DNA of 64,000 nt from contig LOER01000003.1 of the NCBI GenBank assembly GCA_001515945.1, positions 62,001 through 126,000 of the forward strand, given 5' to 3'. Shown here piece after piece: positions 18,265-33,175 of this stretch. The DNA is from Desulfitibacter sp. BRH_c19 (lineage in GTDB: Bacteria; Bacillota; DSM-16504; Desulfitibacterales; Desulfitibacteraceae). The position numbers were made by a program, and so were the translations under genes. Below the pieces are notes generated by a model, which was not told the origin of the DNA, searched no databases, and was given only the letters and a program-made list of their open reading frames with translations. Numbering within the stretch: the first letter of the stretch is position 1; each line of letters begins with the position of its first letter.

Positions 18265-18615
18265 ATGACCAAACATCATCTCTATACAATGAGTGTCGCA
18301 AGTGTCTATCCCCATTATGTTACGAAGGCGGAGAAAAAAGGACGGACGAAAACAGAAGTCGATGAAATCATCCGTTGGTTGACAGGATATAGCCAGGAAG
18401 AGTTAGAAGCGCAACTGGAAAAACAAACAGACTTTGAGACCTTCTTTGCGGAAGCTCCCCAACTGAATCCTTCGCGGGCTTTGATCAAAGGTGTGGTCTG
18501 CGGTGTCCGAGTGGAAGACATCGAAGAACCAACTATGCAGGAAATTCGCTATTTGGATAAGCTGATCGATGAGTTAGCAAAGGGAAAAGCGATGGATAAG
18601 ATTTTGCGGAAATAA
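18265..18615 (+). CDS. DUF2200 family protein
   Basis: 116 aa, cytoplasmic, matching DUF2200 over its full length ([20 protein letters not shown], then [14 protein letters not shown] and [20 protein letters not shown]). The family's biochemical role is not known to me; it is a short alpha-helical protein. The gene is a single-gene unit with its own promoter (18207) and terminator (18635). Its base composition is visibly richer in G+C than the surrounding DNA, which points to acquisition from another genome. Confidence 0.85.
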   Translation: MTKHHLYTMSVASVYPHYVTKAEKKGRTKTEVDEIIRWLTGYSQEELEAQLEKQTDFETFFAEAPQLNPSRALIKGVVCGVRVEDIEEPTMQEIRYLDKLIDELAKGKAMDKILRK

Positions 18616-18634
18616 TAATTAATAACGAAAAAAT

Positions 18635-18673
18635 ACTGATTCCATAAAACATAAAAGAATCGGTGTTTTTTTT
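18635..18673 (+). terminator. Rho-independent terminator of the DUF2200 gene
   Basis: Stem ACTGATTC (18635-18642) pairs with GAATCGGT (18657-18664, one G-U), followed by eight T at 18666-18673. Confidence 0.8.
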
Positions 18674-18919
18674 GTTGAATCGACAATAATCTTGAAACTT
18701 CAGGCAAACGAGTCCAGTAATCCGATAAAATAAATTAGTAATATTATGAATCCACAGGGAATTAAATCAAAAGGCTAAGGAAGTTGTAAAAGAGAAGTTC
18801 CAAAAATATGGTGCTAAGATTATTGAAAAAGATAGAACTTTGGAATATGTTTTAATCTCATCTTAAAGAAGTATATGGATGCAAAGCAAAGCATTTAACT
18901 TGGCATAAGGAGGAAGACG

Positions 18920-19282
18920 ATGAATTTTATTGGTAATATTATCTGGATATTATTTGGCGGTATTATTGCCGCTATCTTATGGTCTATAGCTGGCCTGATT
19001 TTGTGTGTGACAGTTATTGGTATACCATTTGGTATTCAATGTTTTAAGATTGCAAAATTTGTATTATGGCCATTTGGGAAGGAAATAGAACTTGGCCATT
19101 TCGGAGCAGGAGGATTACTTTTAAATATTATCTGGCTTATCTTTTTGGGATGGGAGGTCGCCATAACTCATCTTGTAATAGGTGCAATTTTCTCTATAAC
19201 AATTATAGGCATACCATTTGGATTACAGCATTTTAAATTTGCTAAACTTGGACTCATACCATTTGGTGCGAAAATACGCTAA
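18920..19282 (+). CDS. YccF domain membrane protein
   Basis: 120 aa inner-membrane protein with two copies of the YccF motif, each ending in IGIPFG (VTVIGIPFGIQCFKIAKF and ITIIGIPFGLQHFKFAKL), and hydrophobic segments between. YccF proteins are widespread small membrane proteins with no firmly established reaction. An AAGGAGG site lies just before ATG 18920. Upstream, 18770-18866 contains a roughly 30-codon open fragment (KAKEVVKEKFQKYGAK) ending in a stop that may be a gene remnant. Confidence 0.85.
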   Translation: MNFIGNIIWILFGGIIAAILWSIAGLILCVTVIGIPFGIQCFKIAKFVLWPFGKEIELGHFGAGGLLLNIIWLIFLGWEVAITHLVIGAIFSITIIGIPFGLQHFKFAKLGLIPFGAKIR

Positions 19283-19383
19283 CAGCAGTATCTATATTAT
19301 AAGGTTTAACATAATCGTTGTACTCCTCTACTATATTTTTGTATCAGTTCGTTGAACGCTACTATTCTTAAATAGTCATAATA

Positions 19384-19392
19384 TGTTATAAT
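19384..19392 (+). promoter_or_regulatory. Extended -10 promoter of pcrA-ligA
   Basis: TGTTATAAT is an exact extended -10 element (TG, one base, TATAAT), 26 bases before the TTG start of pcrA. No good -35 box is present at 17 bases, as is common for extended -10 promoters. Confidence 0.6.
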
Positions 19393-19417
19393 ACCTCCGA
19401 AGAAGGGGGGATTTTTT

Positions 19418-23919
<4,502 letters not shown>

Positions 23920-23920
<1 letters not shown>

Positions 23921-24642
23921 TATTTTTTTCCCCCTTTAAAGAAAAATGTTCCTATAAATGCTCCTGTAATAGTTGCAAGTATTATGCTCCATCCAACAGA
24001 AAGATAATTGTATAGTACTATGTTAGTTAACCCTGCAATGATTGCAACAGAGGCTATTTTTATGGATTTTTTCATGCTAGGAATCAGCAGACCTATAAAC
24101 ATAGCGTAAAGTGCAATTCCCATACTAGACTGTAAGACAGGGGGCATACCTGCAGCAAGAATCACTCCAAGACCAGTACCTCCAACCCATGCTGCATAAG
24201 CTGTAAAATTAAGCCCTATCAGGAAAGGGCCACTTAATTGCCCGGGCTGTAGTGAAGCTAAGGAAAATGTTTCATCAGTTATTCCAAAACCCACTATTGC
24301 CAGTAGTCCATTTTTCATGGGAGCAAATTTTGTTACTAGAGAAGAACTCATTAGAAAGTGTCGAAAGTTTAATATAAAAGTGGTAACAACTATTTCTGCA
24401 AAGGGAACTCCCATGGCAATAAGGTTTATACCAACAAACTGACTAGCTCCAGCGAATACAAATAGAGACATGGATAAAGCTTGGAATAATGTCAATCCTG
24501 TTGCCTGGGCAAGAACTCCAAAGGTAATTGCAATTGGTATATAACCTATTGCAATGGGCAGAGAAGCAACAATACCATCCTTAAGTCCTCTCTGTTTAGA
24601 ACAGATATCTAGTTCACTTTGCTGTATACTTTTTACTGTCAT
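23920..24642 (-). CDS. azlC: Branched-chain amino-acid exporter large subunit AzlC
   Basis: 240 aa membrane protein. SLPIAIGYIPIAITFGVLA and the following SLFVFAGASQFVGINL are diagnostic of AzlC. About six or more helices. It forms the transporter with AzlD, encoded immediately downstream with a one-base overlap. A GGGGAAAGAG ribosome site precedes the ATG. The upstream rhomboid gene is separated by a terminator hairpin (24688-24713), so azlCD probably has its own promoter in the roughly 45 bases between. Confidence 0.92.
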
Positions 24643-24683
24643 TTCTCTTTCCCCGCTCTCACTTCAGTATTCTTCTATGATAC

Positions 24684-24713
24684 AACAAAACTACTACCCT
24701 TAGGTAGTAGTTT
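24684..24713 (-). terminator. Terminator of the rhomboid gene
   Basis: Perfect 11-bp stem AAACTACTACC (24688-24698) and GGTAGTAGTTT (24703-24713) with a CTTA loop. Read on the minus strand it ends in TTTTG just after the rhomboid stop. Confidence 0.8.
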
Positions 24714-24714
24714 A

Positions 24715-25404
24715 TTAGTTTTTTAAACTATTTCTCATAGATTCTGGTCTCAGGATAAACCAGAAAGTAGCCCCGCCTACAAAGCCACCTATGTGTGCCC
24801 ACCAGGCAACCATCTGTCCGGCTCCAAATGCAGTTAAGCCACTTAGCAGCTGTAAAACAAACCAAAGCACCAAGAATAAAAGTGCGGGAACTCTAGCAAT
24901 TGTAATGAAAAAGCCTATAGGTACTAGGGCTAGAACCTTTGCCTTGGGAAAGGCCAAAAAGTATGCTCCCAATACTCCTGCAATGGCACCACTAGCTCCT
25001 ATAGTAGGGACAGTAGAGGTAGGATTAGTGATTATATGAGCTAAATTCCCAATAAATCCTACTGAAAGGTAGAAGAAAATATACTTTAACTTACCTAATT
25101 TATCTTCAATATTGTCACCAAAAACCCACAAATAAAGCATATTCCCGATAATATGTAATGGACTGCCATGAAGGAACATTGAGGAAAACAAGGGTATTAC
25201 CCACAAGGGTTCATTAAGAAAAAGAGCTGGCAAAAAATTAGTTGTGTAAACCTGTGGGATTACTCCAAAGTTGTATATTAAAAGCGTTAGTTCCTCTTGT
25301 GGGAGACTTAACTGATAAAAAAATACTACTACGTTAATTAAGATCAAACTAACATTAACGATTGGAAAATTCTCAGCCTTTGTGCTATCTCGTAAAGGTA
25401 TAAT
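24715..25404 (-). CDS. Rhomboid family intramembrane serine protease, probable ATT start
   Basis: Six-helix membrane protease. Key residues: HGSPLHIIGNMLYLWVFG in the first core helix region, GASGAIAGVLGAY with the nucleophile Ser, and WWAHIGGFVGG with the catalytic His. The first usual start codon is TTG at 25347, but the frame stays open upstream and encodes IIPLRDSTKAENFPIVNVS, which matches the common rhomboid N-terminus (MIPLRD...). There is no ATG, GTG or TTG there; the codon where Met is expected is ATT at 25404-25402, a rare but real start codon. That would give about 229 aa. Target proteins are unknown. Confidence 0.88.
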   Translation of the reverse strand: MIPLRDSTKAENFPIVNVSLILINVVVFFYQLSLPQEELTLLIYNFGVIPQVYTTNFLPALFLNEPLWVIPLFSSMFLHGSPLHIIGNMLYLWVFGDNIEDKLGKLKYIFFYLSVGFIGNLAHIITNPTSTVPTIGASGAIAGVLGAYFLAFPKAKVLALVPIGFFITIARVPALLFLVLWFVLQLLSGLTAFGAGQMVAWWAHIGGFVGGATFWFILRPESMRNSLKN

Positions 25405-25519
25405 AATCTCACATCCAATTCTATTGTCTGATTCAAAGCTTCGTTACGCAACTATTTTACTATACTACTTATAGATGATACTAGTATTCCCAAAAAGTTC
25501 TCCTTAATGTTTCCCTTAG

Positions 25520-25548
25520 TTGCACCATAAAGCTTGTTTTGCTATAAT
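25520..25548 (+). promoter_or_regulatory. Sigma-A promoter of the gatCAB operon
   Basis: TTGCAC at 25520-25525 and TATAAT at 25543-25548 with 17-base spacing, about 50 bases before the gatC ATG. No T-box leader or terminator hairpin is visible between promoter and gene. Confidence 0.8.
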
Positions 25549-25598
25549 TAATTAGATATTTTGTCAAAAAATAGCACAACTCTAGAAGGGGTGAAATA

Positions 25599-25883
25599 AT
25601 GAGAATAAATAAAAAAGAAGTTGAACATGTTGCTTTATTAGCTAGACTTCAATTATCAAAGGCAGAAGCAGATAATTATACAGAACAGTTAAACTCCATA
25701 CTTGGATGGGTAGAAAAACTAAATCAGTTGGATATTTCCGAGGTAGAGCCTACATCCCATGTGCTTCCCATGTCAAATGTTTTTAGAGAAGATAAAGTTA
25801 CTACGTCATTTGGAATAGAAAAAGTGCTGGCAAATGCACCTGATTCTAAAGAAAACTTTTTTAGGGTCCCTAAGATTGTCTAA
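25599..25883 (+). CDS. gatC: Asp-tRNA(Asn)/Glu-tRNA(Gln) amidotransferase subunit C
   Basis: 94 aa linker subunit of the GatCAB complex, which converts Glu-tRNA(Gln) and Asp-tRNA(Asn) to the amidated forms in bacteria lacking the matching synthetases. KKEVEHVALLARLQLSKAEA and the central EVEPTSHVLPMSNVFREDKV are the family signatures. AGAAGGGG precedes ATG 25599. First gene of the gatCAB operon, 15 bases before gatA. Confidence 0.97.
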   Translation: MRINKKEVEHVALLARLQLSKAEADNYTEQLNSILGWVEKLNQLDISEVEPTSHVLPMSNVFREDKVTTSFGIEKVLANAPDSKENFFRVPKIV

Positions 25884-25898
25884 ATAGGAGGTATGGGT

Positions 25899-27362
25899 AT
25901 GGAGTTATATAATTATACCATCACAGAAATACAAGATAAATTAAAAAGTAATGAAATAAGCGTTACAGATGTTACAAAATCTGTTTTGAAAAGAATTGAA
26001 AAAAGTGATAGTAAGGTAAAAGCATATATAGAAGTTACTGGAGAAAAAGCACTTCAGGCAGCGAAAGAAATCGACGATGAAATACATAGTGAGAAGAAGC
26101 TATCTCCGCTAGCCGGTATTCCAATGGCTATAAAAGACAATATGTGTATAGATGGAATAAAAACCACATGTGGCTCCAAGATCCTTGAAAACTTTGTGTC
26201 TCCATATAATGCTACTGTTATAGAGAAACTTAACGCACAAAAAGCTATCCTTTTAGGTAAGCTGAATATGGATGAGTTTGCAATGGGTTCTTCTACAGAA
26301 AACTCAGCATTTTTCAAAACCTGCAACCCATGGGACTTAAAAAAGGTCCCGGGAGGTTCAAGTGGAGGTTCAGCTGCTAGTGTTGCATCTGATGAGGCTT
26401 TCTTTGCACTTGGTTCAGATACTGGTGGAAGTATTCGGCAGCCTGCTTCATTTTGCGGAGTTGTGGGACTTAAACCTACTTATGGCAGGGTATCGAGATA
26501 TGGATTGGTAGCTTATGCATCATCCCTAGATCAGATTGGACCAATTACAAAGAGTGTAGAAGATGCAGCTATTGTTTTAGAAACTATTGCTGGACAAGAT
26601 CCATTTGATTCTACTTCTGCTAATATTCCAGTTGACAATTATCGTAAAAATCTAAAAGAGGGTATCAAGGGTCTAAAAGTTGGCATACCCAAAGAATACT
26701 TTCCAGATGAACTTAACCCTCAGGTTAAGGATGTTGTGATGAAGGCTGCAGCAGATCTAGAGAGTATGGGTGCTTTAGTGGAGGAATGCAGTTTACCACA
26801 TACTGAGCATGCCCTAACTGCATATTACATAATAGCTCCAGCAGAGGCAAGTTCTAATCTTGCTAGATTTGATGGTGTTCGTTATGGGTATAGGACTCCT
26901 GTTGCAGATGATTTATTAACCATGTATCGCAAGACACGTCAAGAAGGCTTCGGTACTGAAGTTAAAAGAAGAATTATTATGGGAACCTACGTTTTAAGTT
27001 CTGGATACTATGATGCTTACTATTTACGTGCCCTTAAAGTAAGAACACTTGTTAAAAATGATTTAAATAAGGCTTTCCAAAAATATGACTGTTTACTAAC
27101 GCCAACATCCCCAACTGTTGCCTTTAATTTAGGTGAAAAGATTAATGATCCATTATCAATGTATCTAGCAGATTTATTTACAATACCTGCAAACATGGCA
27201 GGCATCCCAGCTATTTCGGTTCCGTGTGGTTTTAGCAATGGGTTACCTGTGGGACTACAGTTAATGGGTAAGCCATTTGATGAAAGTACAATTCTCAAGG
27301 CTGCTTATGCATATGAACAGAATAACAGTTGGTATAAAAGCAAGCCAAGTATAGAAGATTAA
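25899..27362 (+). CDS. gatA: Glu-tRNA(Gln) amidotransferase subunit A
   Basis: Glutamine amidase subunit, 487 aa, releasing ammonia for the GatB site. The amidase-signature catalytic triad is visible: Lys in MAIKDNMC, cis-Ser in [14 protein letters not shown], and the nucleophile Ser in [15 protein letters not shown]. Start ATG 25899 (MELYNYTI) is preferred to ATG 25893, which lies too close to the AGGAGGT site at 25886-25892. Confidence 0.97.
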   Translation: MELYNYTITEIQDKLKSNEISVTDVTKSVLKRIEKSDSKVKAYIEVTGEKALQAAKEIDDEIHSEKKLSPLAGIPMAIKDNMCIDGIKTTCGSKILENFVSPYNATVIEKLNAQKAILLGKLNMDEFAMGSSTENSAFFKTCNPWDLKKVPGGSSGGSAASVASDEAFFALGSDTGGSIRQPASFCGVVGLKPTYGRVSRYGLVAYASSLDQIGPITKSVEDAAIVLETIAGQDPFDSTSANIPVDNYRKNLKEGIKGLKVGIPKEYFPDELNPQVKDVVMKAAADLESMGALVEECSLPHTEHALTAYYIIAPAEASSNLARFDGVRYGYRTPVADDLLTMYRKTRQEGFGTEVKRRIIMGTYVLSSGYYDAYYLRALKVRTLVKNDLNKAFQKYDCLLTPTSPTVAFNLGEKINDPLSMYLADLFTIPANMAGIPAISVPCGFSNGLPVGLQLMGKPFDESTILKAAYAYEQNNSWYKSKPSIED

Positions 27363-27383
27363 TCAGGGTTGGGAGTGATGATA

Positions 27384-28826
27384 ATGTATGAAACTGTTAT
27401 AGGACTTGAGGTACATGTAGAATTAAAAACTAAAAGTAAGATATTTTGTGGTTGTAGTACTGAGTTTGGTGCCAAGGCTAATACTCAGGTATGTCCTGTT
27501 TGCCTAGGAATGCCTGGTGTATTGCCTGTCCTTAATAAAAAGGTGGTAGAATATGCGGTTTTAGCTGGTGTGAGCCTGAATTGTAAGATTGCAGGATATA
27601 GTAAGCTAGATAGGAAAAATTACTTTTATCCCGATCTACCAAAAGCTTATCAGATTAGTCAGTACGATTTGCCCCTTTGCCAGGATGGTTATTTAGAAAT
27701 TGAAACAGAGAATACAGTAAAGAGAATTGGAATTACCAGGATACATATTGAAGAGGATGCGAGTAAATTAACCCATGAAGGAGATACCATTTCCCAATCA
27801 GAAACTACATTGGTTGATTTTAATAGAGGTGGCGTTCCATTGATAGAAATAGTTTCTGAGCCTGACCTAAGGTCTCCAGAAGAAGCAGTAGAATATTTGG
27901 CCAATCTTAAAGCAATTCTGCAATATATAGATATATCTGATTGTAAAATGGAAGAAGGTTCTTTACGGTGTGATGGAAATATATCCATTAGACTTCGTGG
28001 GTCAGAAGATTATGGGACTAGAAGCGAGATAAAGAATATTAACTCCTTTAAAACCTTACAAAAAGCACTAGAGTATGAAATAGAAAGACAGAAAAATCTC
28101 TTAAATGCGGGAGAAAGAATAATACAGGAGACTAGAACCTGGGATGATGGGAGAGGTATAACACTTCCATTAAGAAGTAAAGAAGAGGCTCATGACTATA
28201 GGTACTTTCCGGAACCAGACTTGGTTTCTATAAAGGTTGATAATAAGTGGTTAGATAGGATTAAACTTTCTCTCCCCGAATTGCCAGAGGCGAAAAGGGC
28301 CCGATTTATAGAAACATTTGGGCTCCCTGTCTATGATGCTGAGGTCCTTACTAAGGATAAAGGATTGGCGCAATACTTTGAAGAAGGTCTTAAGACCTAT
28401 AATAACCCTAAAAAGCTTAGCAACTGGATAATGGCTGATTTTTTAAGGCTCCTCAATGTTGAACAAATGCCTGTTAGCAAAAGCTTAGTCAAACCAGAAC
28501 AAATGGCAGAGTTATTAAATATGATAGAAAAAGGAATTATTAGTGGAAAGATAGCTAAAGATGTTTTTGAAAATATGTTTAAAACCGGAAAAGATCCCTA
28601 TGAAATAGTAAAAGAGCAAGGGTTAGGTCAGATTAGTGATGAAAATAAATTAAAGGAAATAATAGATAAGGTAATTGTTAACAATCCGAAATCTGTTGAG
28701 GACTATTTTGCTGGAAAAGAAAAAGCATTGGGCTACATGGTGGGTCAGATAATGAAAGAAACTAAGGGTCAAGCAAATCCACAATTGGTTAATACCATTT
28801 TAAAAAGCAGTTTAAAAATTAACTAA
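27384..28826 (+). CDS. gatB: Glu-tRNA(Gln) amidotransferase subunit B
   Basis: Kinase/transamidase subunit, 480 aa, that phosphorylates and amidates the misacylated tRNA. Signatures: [20 protein letters not shown], a zinc site CGCSTEFG...[23 protein letters not shown], and a C-terminal YqeY-like helical tRNA-binding domain (from about 400). ATG 27384 is preferred: GGGAGTG at 27371-27377 is well spaced, though ATG 27378 also lies in frame. Last gene of the operon; no clear terminator follows before the glucan locus. Confidence 0.97.
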   Translation: MYETVIGLEVHVELKTKSKIFCGCSTEFGAKANTQVCPVCLGMPGVLPVLNKKVVEYAVLAGVSLNCKIAGYSKLDRKNYFYPDLPKAYQISQYDLPLCQDGYLEIETENTVKRIGITRIHIEEDASKLTHEGDTISQSETTLVDFNRGGVPLIEIVSEPDLRSPEEAVEYLANLKAILQYIDISDCKMEEGSLRCDGNISIRLRGSEDYGTRSEIKNINSFKTLQKALEYEIERQKNLLNAGERIIQETRTWDDGRGITLPLRSKEEAHDYRYFPEPDLVSIKVDNKWLDRIKLSLPELPEAKRARFIETFGLPVYDAEVLTKDKGLAQYFEEGLKTYNNPKKLSNWIMADFLRLLNVEQMPVSKSLVKPEQMAELLNMIEKGIISGKIAKDVFENMFKTGKDPYEIVKEQGLGQISDENKLKEIIDKVIVNNPKSVEDYFAGKEKALGYMVGQIMKETKGQANPQLVNTILKSSLKIN

Positions 28827-28915
28827 TAATATTTTTTCCTCTTATAATTATAGTGCAAATCAAAAATAATATTAACAGGATTTGCTTTTAAAAAATTATA
28901 GGAGGTTTTTCAAAG

Positions 28916-29284
28916 ATGGTTGATCATAGGAAGAGTAGCTTTGCAGCTACAGATGAGAGACTAAAAGGGATGCGAGATGCTGATTACTATGGTGGAGTCG
29001 TTGTAGATCCCATGCCTGTTACACCAGGTGAAGAAATAACATTTTTATATTATGGATTATTAGCAAATGATGGGGCAGATCAGGTCTATATGCATTGTGG
29101 ATACGGTAGCCCAAAAAACTGGAATCAAACTAAGGACATTAGATTGGAAAGGACCGCCAGAGGTTGGGCAAAGACTATTCCGGTAGAAGATAAAGATAGA
29201 TTCAATTTTTGCTTCAAAGATAGTGCAGACAACTGGGATAATAATAATGGATTAAACTGGACATTTGAAATTCATAATGGATAA
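28916..29284 (+). CDS. Starch/glycogen-binding module protein (CBM25/53-like)
   Basis: 122 aa. The domain from about residue 30 is a beta-sandwich carbohydrate-binding module: GEEITFLYYGLLANDGADQV, MHCGYGSPKNWNQTKDI and the aromatic-rich WDNNNGLNWTFEI are typical of starch-binding CBM25/CBM53 modules. No signal peptide, so it would bind intracellular alpha-glucan, probably recruiting the enzymes encoded downstream. It stands alone between a strong AGGAGG site and a terminator (29284). Confidence 0.8.
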   Translation: MVDHRKSSFAATDERLKGMRDADYYGGVVVDPMPVTPGEEITFLYYGLLANDGADQVYMHCGYGSPKNWNQTKDIRLERTARGWAKTIPVEDKDRFNFCFKDSADNWDNNNGLNWTFEIHNG

Positions 29285-29311
29285 AAGCGAGGGAAACTTC
29301 GCTTTTTTTTT
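29284..29311 (+). terminator. Terminator after the carbohydrate-binding gene
   Basis: AAAGCGA (29284-29290) pairs with TCGCTTT (29299-29305), followed by a run of T to 29311. Confidence 0.8.
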
Positions 29312-29390
29312 GCCAAAAAATAGGATTTGCCGGATAAAAAAACCTTCCTTCTCAAACAATATACTATACATGAGTTGGGAGGTTTGAGGA

Positions 29391-30671
29391 TTGAAAATTC
29401 TAATGTTGTCATGGGAATATCCACCTCAAAGTGTGGGTGGTCTTGCTAGACATGTTAAAGATTTATCTCTGGCACTCGCTAATAAAGGTAACGAAGTACA
29501 TATATTGACAAGGGGTGCTGAAGAAGCTCCATTTTATGAAGAAAATCAGGGAATCCATATTCACAGGGTATACTCACTTCCACTACAGACTCCAGATTTT
29601 ATGCATTGGGTAAACCAATTAAACTTTGCTCTTGTAGAAAAAGGAGTAGAAGTTTTAAATGAAGATGGTTTTGATATTATTCATGCTCATGATTGGCTTG
29701 TAGCATATGTTGCGAGAGTTTTAAAACATTCTTATAAACTTCCTTTGATTGCTACTATTCATGCTACAGAGGCAGGGCGGAACCAAGGTTTACACTCTCC
29801 ACTTCAGAATTTTATTCATAGTATTGAATGGTTTCTTAGTTACGAGTCATGGAAGCTAATAGTGTGTAGCAATCATATGGAAGGGGAAGTTAAAGGTTTA
29901 TTTGGTATACCCCAGGATAAAGTTGAAAAGATACCCAATGGTGTCTATGTGAAGCAGTTTGCTGAAATACATAGCCAAAACATTGAATTTAGTAAAACTG
30001 TTCAAAATATCGTAAATGAAAATGAAAAAATGATTTTTTTCGTAGGCAGACTTGTCCGGGAAAAAGGAGTTCATGTATTGATTGACTCCATTCCTCTAAT
30101 TATTCGTGAGGTACCAGATATTAAACTAGTTATAGCTGGATCTGGTCCCATGGAAGGGCAATTAAACCATCAAATTATAAGAATGGGCTTAGAAAAAAAT
30201 GTAAAGCTTACAGGCTATGTAGATGATGATTTGCTCAAGCAGTTCTACAGAAGAGCAGATGTCGCTATATTTCCAAGTCTTTATGAGCCGTTTGGGATAG
30301 TTGCGTTAGAAGCAATGGCTTCAGCAACCCCTGTAATTGTTTCAGATACTGGAGGTTTAAGTGAAATAGTCAAGCATGGTGAAAATGGATTAAAATTTAC
30401 TCCAGGGAATCCGAATTCCCTTGCAAATCAGGTAAAAGTAATATTAAGAGACGAGAAATTTGCACAAAAATTAGCAGGAACTGCAAGTGAAAATGTAATT
30501 AGCAAATATGACTGGTCATCAATTGCAGAAAAGACTCATGCAGTATATGAGAGTATAAAAGAAGAATATGAAAAGAGTGACTGGTACCTGGAAAAGAACC
30601 TACCAAAAAAATTAATTGTATCACCAACATTAAATGTATCAAGGAATACACCATCAAACTTACTAAATTAG
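29391..30671 (+). CDS. Family 4 glycosyltransferase (glycogen-synthase-like)
   Basis: Retaining GT-B enzyme of 426 aa. The N-terminal MLSWEYPPQSVGGLARHV is the nucleotide-sugar glycan-synthase loop, FDIIHAHDWL is typical of GT4/GT5 alpha-glucan enzymes, and the C-terminal PSLYEPFGIVALEAMA is the EX7E nucleotide-sugar motif. Start TTG 29391 follows GGGAGG. Together with the nucleotidyltransferase fusion and the GH57 branching enzyme it most likely extends an alpha-glucan, although a GDP-mannose or UDP-sugar donor cannot be excluded. The last 30 residues are a basic, low-complexity tail. Confidence 0.85.
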   Translation: MKILMLSWEYPPQSVGGLARHVKDLSLALANKGNEVHILTRGAEEAPFYEENQGIHIHRVYSLPLQTPDFMHWVNQLNFALVEKGVEVLNEDGFDIIHAHDWLVAYVARVLKHSYKLPLIATIHATEAGRNQGLHSPLQNFIHSIEWFLSYESWKLIVCSNHMEGEVKGLFGIPQDKVEKIPNGVYVKQFAEIHSQNIEFSKTVQNIVNENEKMIFFVGRLVREKGVHVLIDSIPLIIREVPDIKLVIAGSGPMEGQLNHQIIRMGLEKNVKLTGYVDDDLLKQFYRRADVAIFPSLYEPFGIVALEAMASATPVIVSDTGGLSEIVKHGENGLKFTPGNPNSLANQVKVILRDEKFAQKLAGTASENVISKYDWSSIAEKTHAVYESIKEEYEKSDWYLEKNLPKKLIVSPTLNVSRNTPSNLLN

Positions 30672-30683
30672 GAGGTAGCTATT

Positions 30684-33155
30684 TTGAAGGCAATTATCAT
30701 GGCAGGTGGTGAAGGGTCTAGGCTAAGACCATTAACCTGTGACAGACCCAAACCAATGGTTCCAGTAGGAAACAGGCCGGTAATGGAGTATGCAATAGAA
30801 TTGCTTAAAAAGCTTAATATTACAGAAATTGGAGTAACATTACAGTACTTACCACAGCATATTACAGACTACTTTGGAGATGGAAAACAGTGGGGTGTCA
30901 ACTTACACTACTTTATTGAAGATGTTCCTCTTGGTACAGCAGGTAGTGTAAAGAATGCAGGTTCATTTTTGGATGAGACGTTTTTAGTAGTTAGTGGAGA
31001 TGCTCTAACAGATTTAAACCTCCAAGAGGCAATAGTTTTTCATAGACAAAAGAAATCGCTTGCCACCATTGTACTGACAGCAGTAACTAATCCCCTTGAG
31101 TATGGGGTTGTCATTACAAATCCAGATGGAAGTATTGAACGGTTTCTTGAAAAACCAGGCTGGGGTGAAGTTTTTAGTGATTGGGTAAATACAGGTATTT
31201 ATGTTCTAGAACCAGAAGCACTTGATTATTTTGAAATGGGGCAGAAATTTGATTTTAGTAAAGATTTATTTCCTTTACTTTTAAAAAACAAGGAATCCAT
31301 GTTTGGATGTTTGTTAGAAGGCTACTGGTGTGATATAGGCAATCTGGAACAATATTTACAATCTCATAAAGATATTTTAGCTGGCAAGGTAGATGTCAAC
31401 CCCAAGGGCACCTTAATTAAAGGAACCCTAAATGGAGAAGTAGCAGCTAACAAAGCAAATTCTGTACGCATTAATGGGCCTGTGCTGATTGGTGATAACT
31501 GCAGGTTAGGAGCTGGTGTACGCCTTGAACCTTTTACTATATTAGGGGATAATGTGATAATTGAAGATGAAGTGACAATAAAGCGAACTGTAATTTGGAA
31601 CAATGTATATATTGGTAAGAAGACATCTCTAAGTGGAGCCTTAATTGGCAATAGGGTTACGATTAAAGATAATGTTACAATCCTACAGGATGCTGCCATA
31701 GGTGATGGAACAAATATAAACTCAAGGAGCACAATTAAGCCCGGGGTAAAAATATGGCCATTTAAGACAGTAAACACAGGAGCAATTGTGTCAGAAAGCT
31801 TGGTCTGGGGAGAAAAGGCTAATAGAAACTTATTTGGAATTGAAGGAATTCCAGGATTAACCAACTGGGACATAACCCCTGAGCTTGCTGCAAAGCTGGG
31901 AGCGTCCTACGGTAGTGTTCTCAAAAAGGAGCATCAGGTAGCTGTTAGCTGTGATGGCAAGCTGGTAACTAAAATGTTAAAAGGATCCTTTGTTTCTGGT
32001 CTCATGTCCACAGGAGTTAAGGTATCAGATCTAGGAGATTTAACAATGCCCATACATCGGTTTGCTGTTAGGGGAATTGGCGCCCAAGGCGGGGTGCATA
32101 TTAAGATTGATCACAATAGTCTAGATAAATGCTGGCTTCAGTTTGTAGACTGTAAGGGAATAAATATAAATAGAGATGTGGAAAGAAAAATTGAAGGAAC
32201 TTACATAAGAGAGGACTTTAGAAGAGTCCAGGAAGGGGAGATTGGAGAAACTGTACTAATGCAGCACTCTATTTCTTCATACCTTGACAATCTAATGAAT
32301 AGCATTGATTTTGATAAAATAGGGCAAAGAGATTTAAAACTGTTAGTAAATACCAGAGGAGCAGTAATGAAGAACCTCTTCCAGGAGTTGTCGAGCCGGC
32401 TAAAGTGTGATTTCCAATACGTTAATAATGATCATCTTGAAGATAAAAGCTTTAAAAAGCAGATATTAATGTCAGATGAAATGTCCAAGGAGATTACAGA
32501 TACAGGTATGGATTTTGGTATTATTCTTGATGCAAATGGCGAGAGAATAATACTCATTGATAACCACGGCAGGCGAATTGATGAACATTTGTTTACTGTA
32601 CTTATGGCTCTTGTGCTTTTTAAAGCAAATAAGGGGGGAACAGTAGTTGTTCCTGTAACAGCTTCGGAAACAATTGAGAAGATTGGAGAAGAATACAACG
32701 GTAAGGTTATTAGAACTAAAACGGCACCATGGGCAGTAATGAGTGAGCTCTTAAGAGAAGAGATCGCTAAATTACAAAAGCCCTATTCCCAATTTTTTAT
32801 GCAAAATGACTCTCTTTATGCAGCAGTTATGCTGATGGATTTTATAGTAAAGGAAAATATAAGCCTTGCAGATTTAATAAACGAAATTCCGGACTTTCAT
32901 TTAGAGGTGAAAACTGCTAATTGTCCATGGGAGCAAAAGGGCAGAATAATGAGGGCATTAATAAGTGAAGTCACGGAATATCCAGTTGAGCTAATTGATG
33001 GAGTAAAAATTAGACATGAAAAAGGCTGGGCGCTTGTACTACCCCATTGTGAAGAGCCGCAGTATAATATATACACAGAAGGCTTATCACAAGAGATAGC
33101 TGAAGAATTAGGTGTATTTTATCAGGATAAAATACAAAGAATGCTACAAACATAA
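30684..33155 (+). CDS. Sugar-phosphate nucleotidyltransferase fused to a degenerate phosphomannomutase-like domain
   Basis: 823 aa, start TTG 30684 after AGGAGGT. Residues 1-235 are an NTP-sugar pyrophosphorylase: [20 protein letters not shown] (the signature loop), [10 protein letters not shown] and [12 protein letters not shown] with the metal Asp. Residues about 250-380 are left-handed beta-helix repeats. Residues about 385-823 look like the phosphoglucomutase/phosphomannomutase superfamily, but the catalytic phosphoserine loop (normally TASHNP-like) reads [10 protein letters not shown], and the metal loop (normally DGDxDR) reads LDANGERI. The mutase part therefore looks inactive, perhaps regulatory. 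The nucleotide product is probably GDP-mannose or ADP/UDP-glucose; context points to glucan synthesis. Confidence 0.9.
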   Translation: MKAIIMAGGEGSRLRPLTCDRPKPMVPVGNRPVMEYAIELLKKLNITEIGVTLQYLPQHITDYFGDGKQWGVNLHYFIEDVPLGTAGSVKNAGSFLDETFLVVSGDALTDLNLQEAIVFHRQKKSLATIVLTAVTNPLEYGVVITNPDGSIERFLEKPGWGEVFSDWVNTGIYVLEPEALDYFEMGQKFDFSKDLFPLLLKNKESMFGCLLEGYWCDIGNLEQYLQSHKDILAGKVDVNPKGTLIKGTLNGEVAANKANSVRINGPVLIGDNCRLGAGVRLEPFTILGDNVIIEDEVTIKRTVIWNNVYIGKKTSLSGALIGNRVTIKDNVTILQDAAIGDGTNINSRSTIKPGVKIWPFKTVNTGAIVSESLVWGEKANRNLFGIEGIPGLTNWDITPELAAKLGASYGSVLKKEHQVAVSCDGKLVTKMLKGSFVSGLMSTGVKVSDLGDLTMPIHRFAVRGIGAQGGVHIKIDHNSLDKCWLQFVDCKGININRDVERKIEGTYIREDFRRVQEGEIGETVLMQHSISSYLDNLMNSIDFDKIGQRDLKLLVNTRGAVMKNLFQELSSRLKCDFQYVNNDHLEDKSFKKQILMSDEMSKEITDTGMDFGIILDANGERIILIDNHGRRIDEHLFTVLMALVLFKANKGGTVVVPVTASETIEKIGEEYNGKVIRTKTAPWAVMSELLREEIAKLQKPYSQFFMQNDSLYAAVMLMDFIVKENISLADLINEIPDFHLEVKTANCPWEQKGRIMRALISEVTEYPVELIDGVKIRHEKGWALVLPHCEEPQYNIYTEGLSQEIAEELGVFYQDKIQRMLQT

Positions 33156-33175
33156 AATAAAACAAAAAATAAAAC

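Noticed and set aside
18770-18866. Short open fragment KAKEVVKEKFQKYGAK before yccF
   Set aside because: About 30 codons, no start with ribosome site and no recognised family; only mentioned as a possible remnant.
25440-25598. Possible T-box or riboswitch leader before gatC
   Set aside because: Only about 50 bases lie between the -10 box and the ATG; no T-box sequence, specifier loop or terminator is visible.
31364-31873. Long antisense frame within the nucleotidyltransferase fusion
   Set aside because: Opposite to the beta-helix repeats of a clear gene; its composition is the complement of the repeats, a shadow frame.
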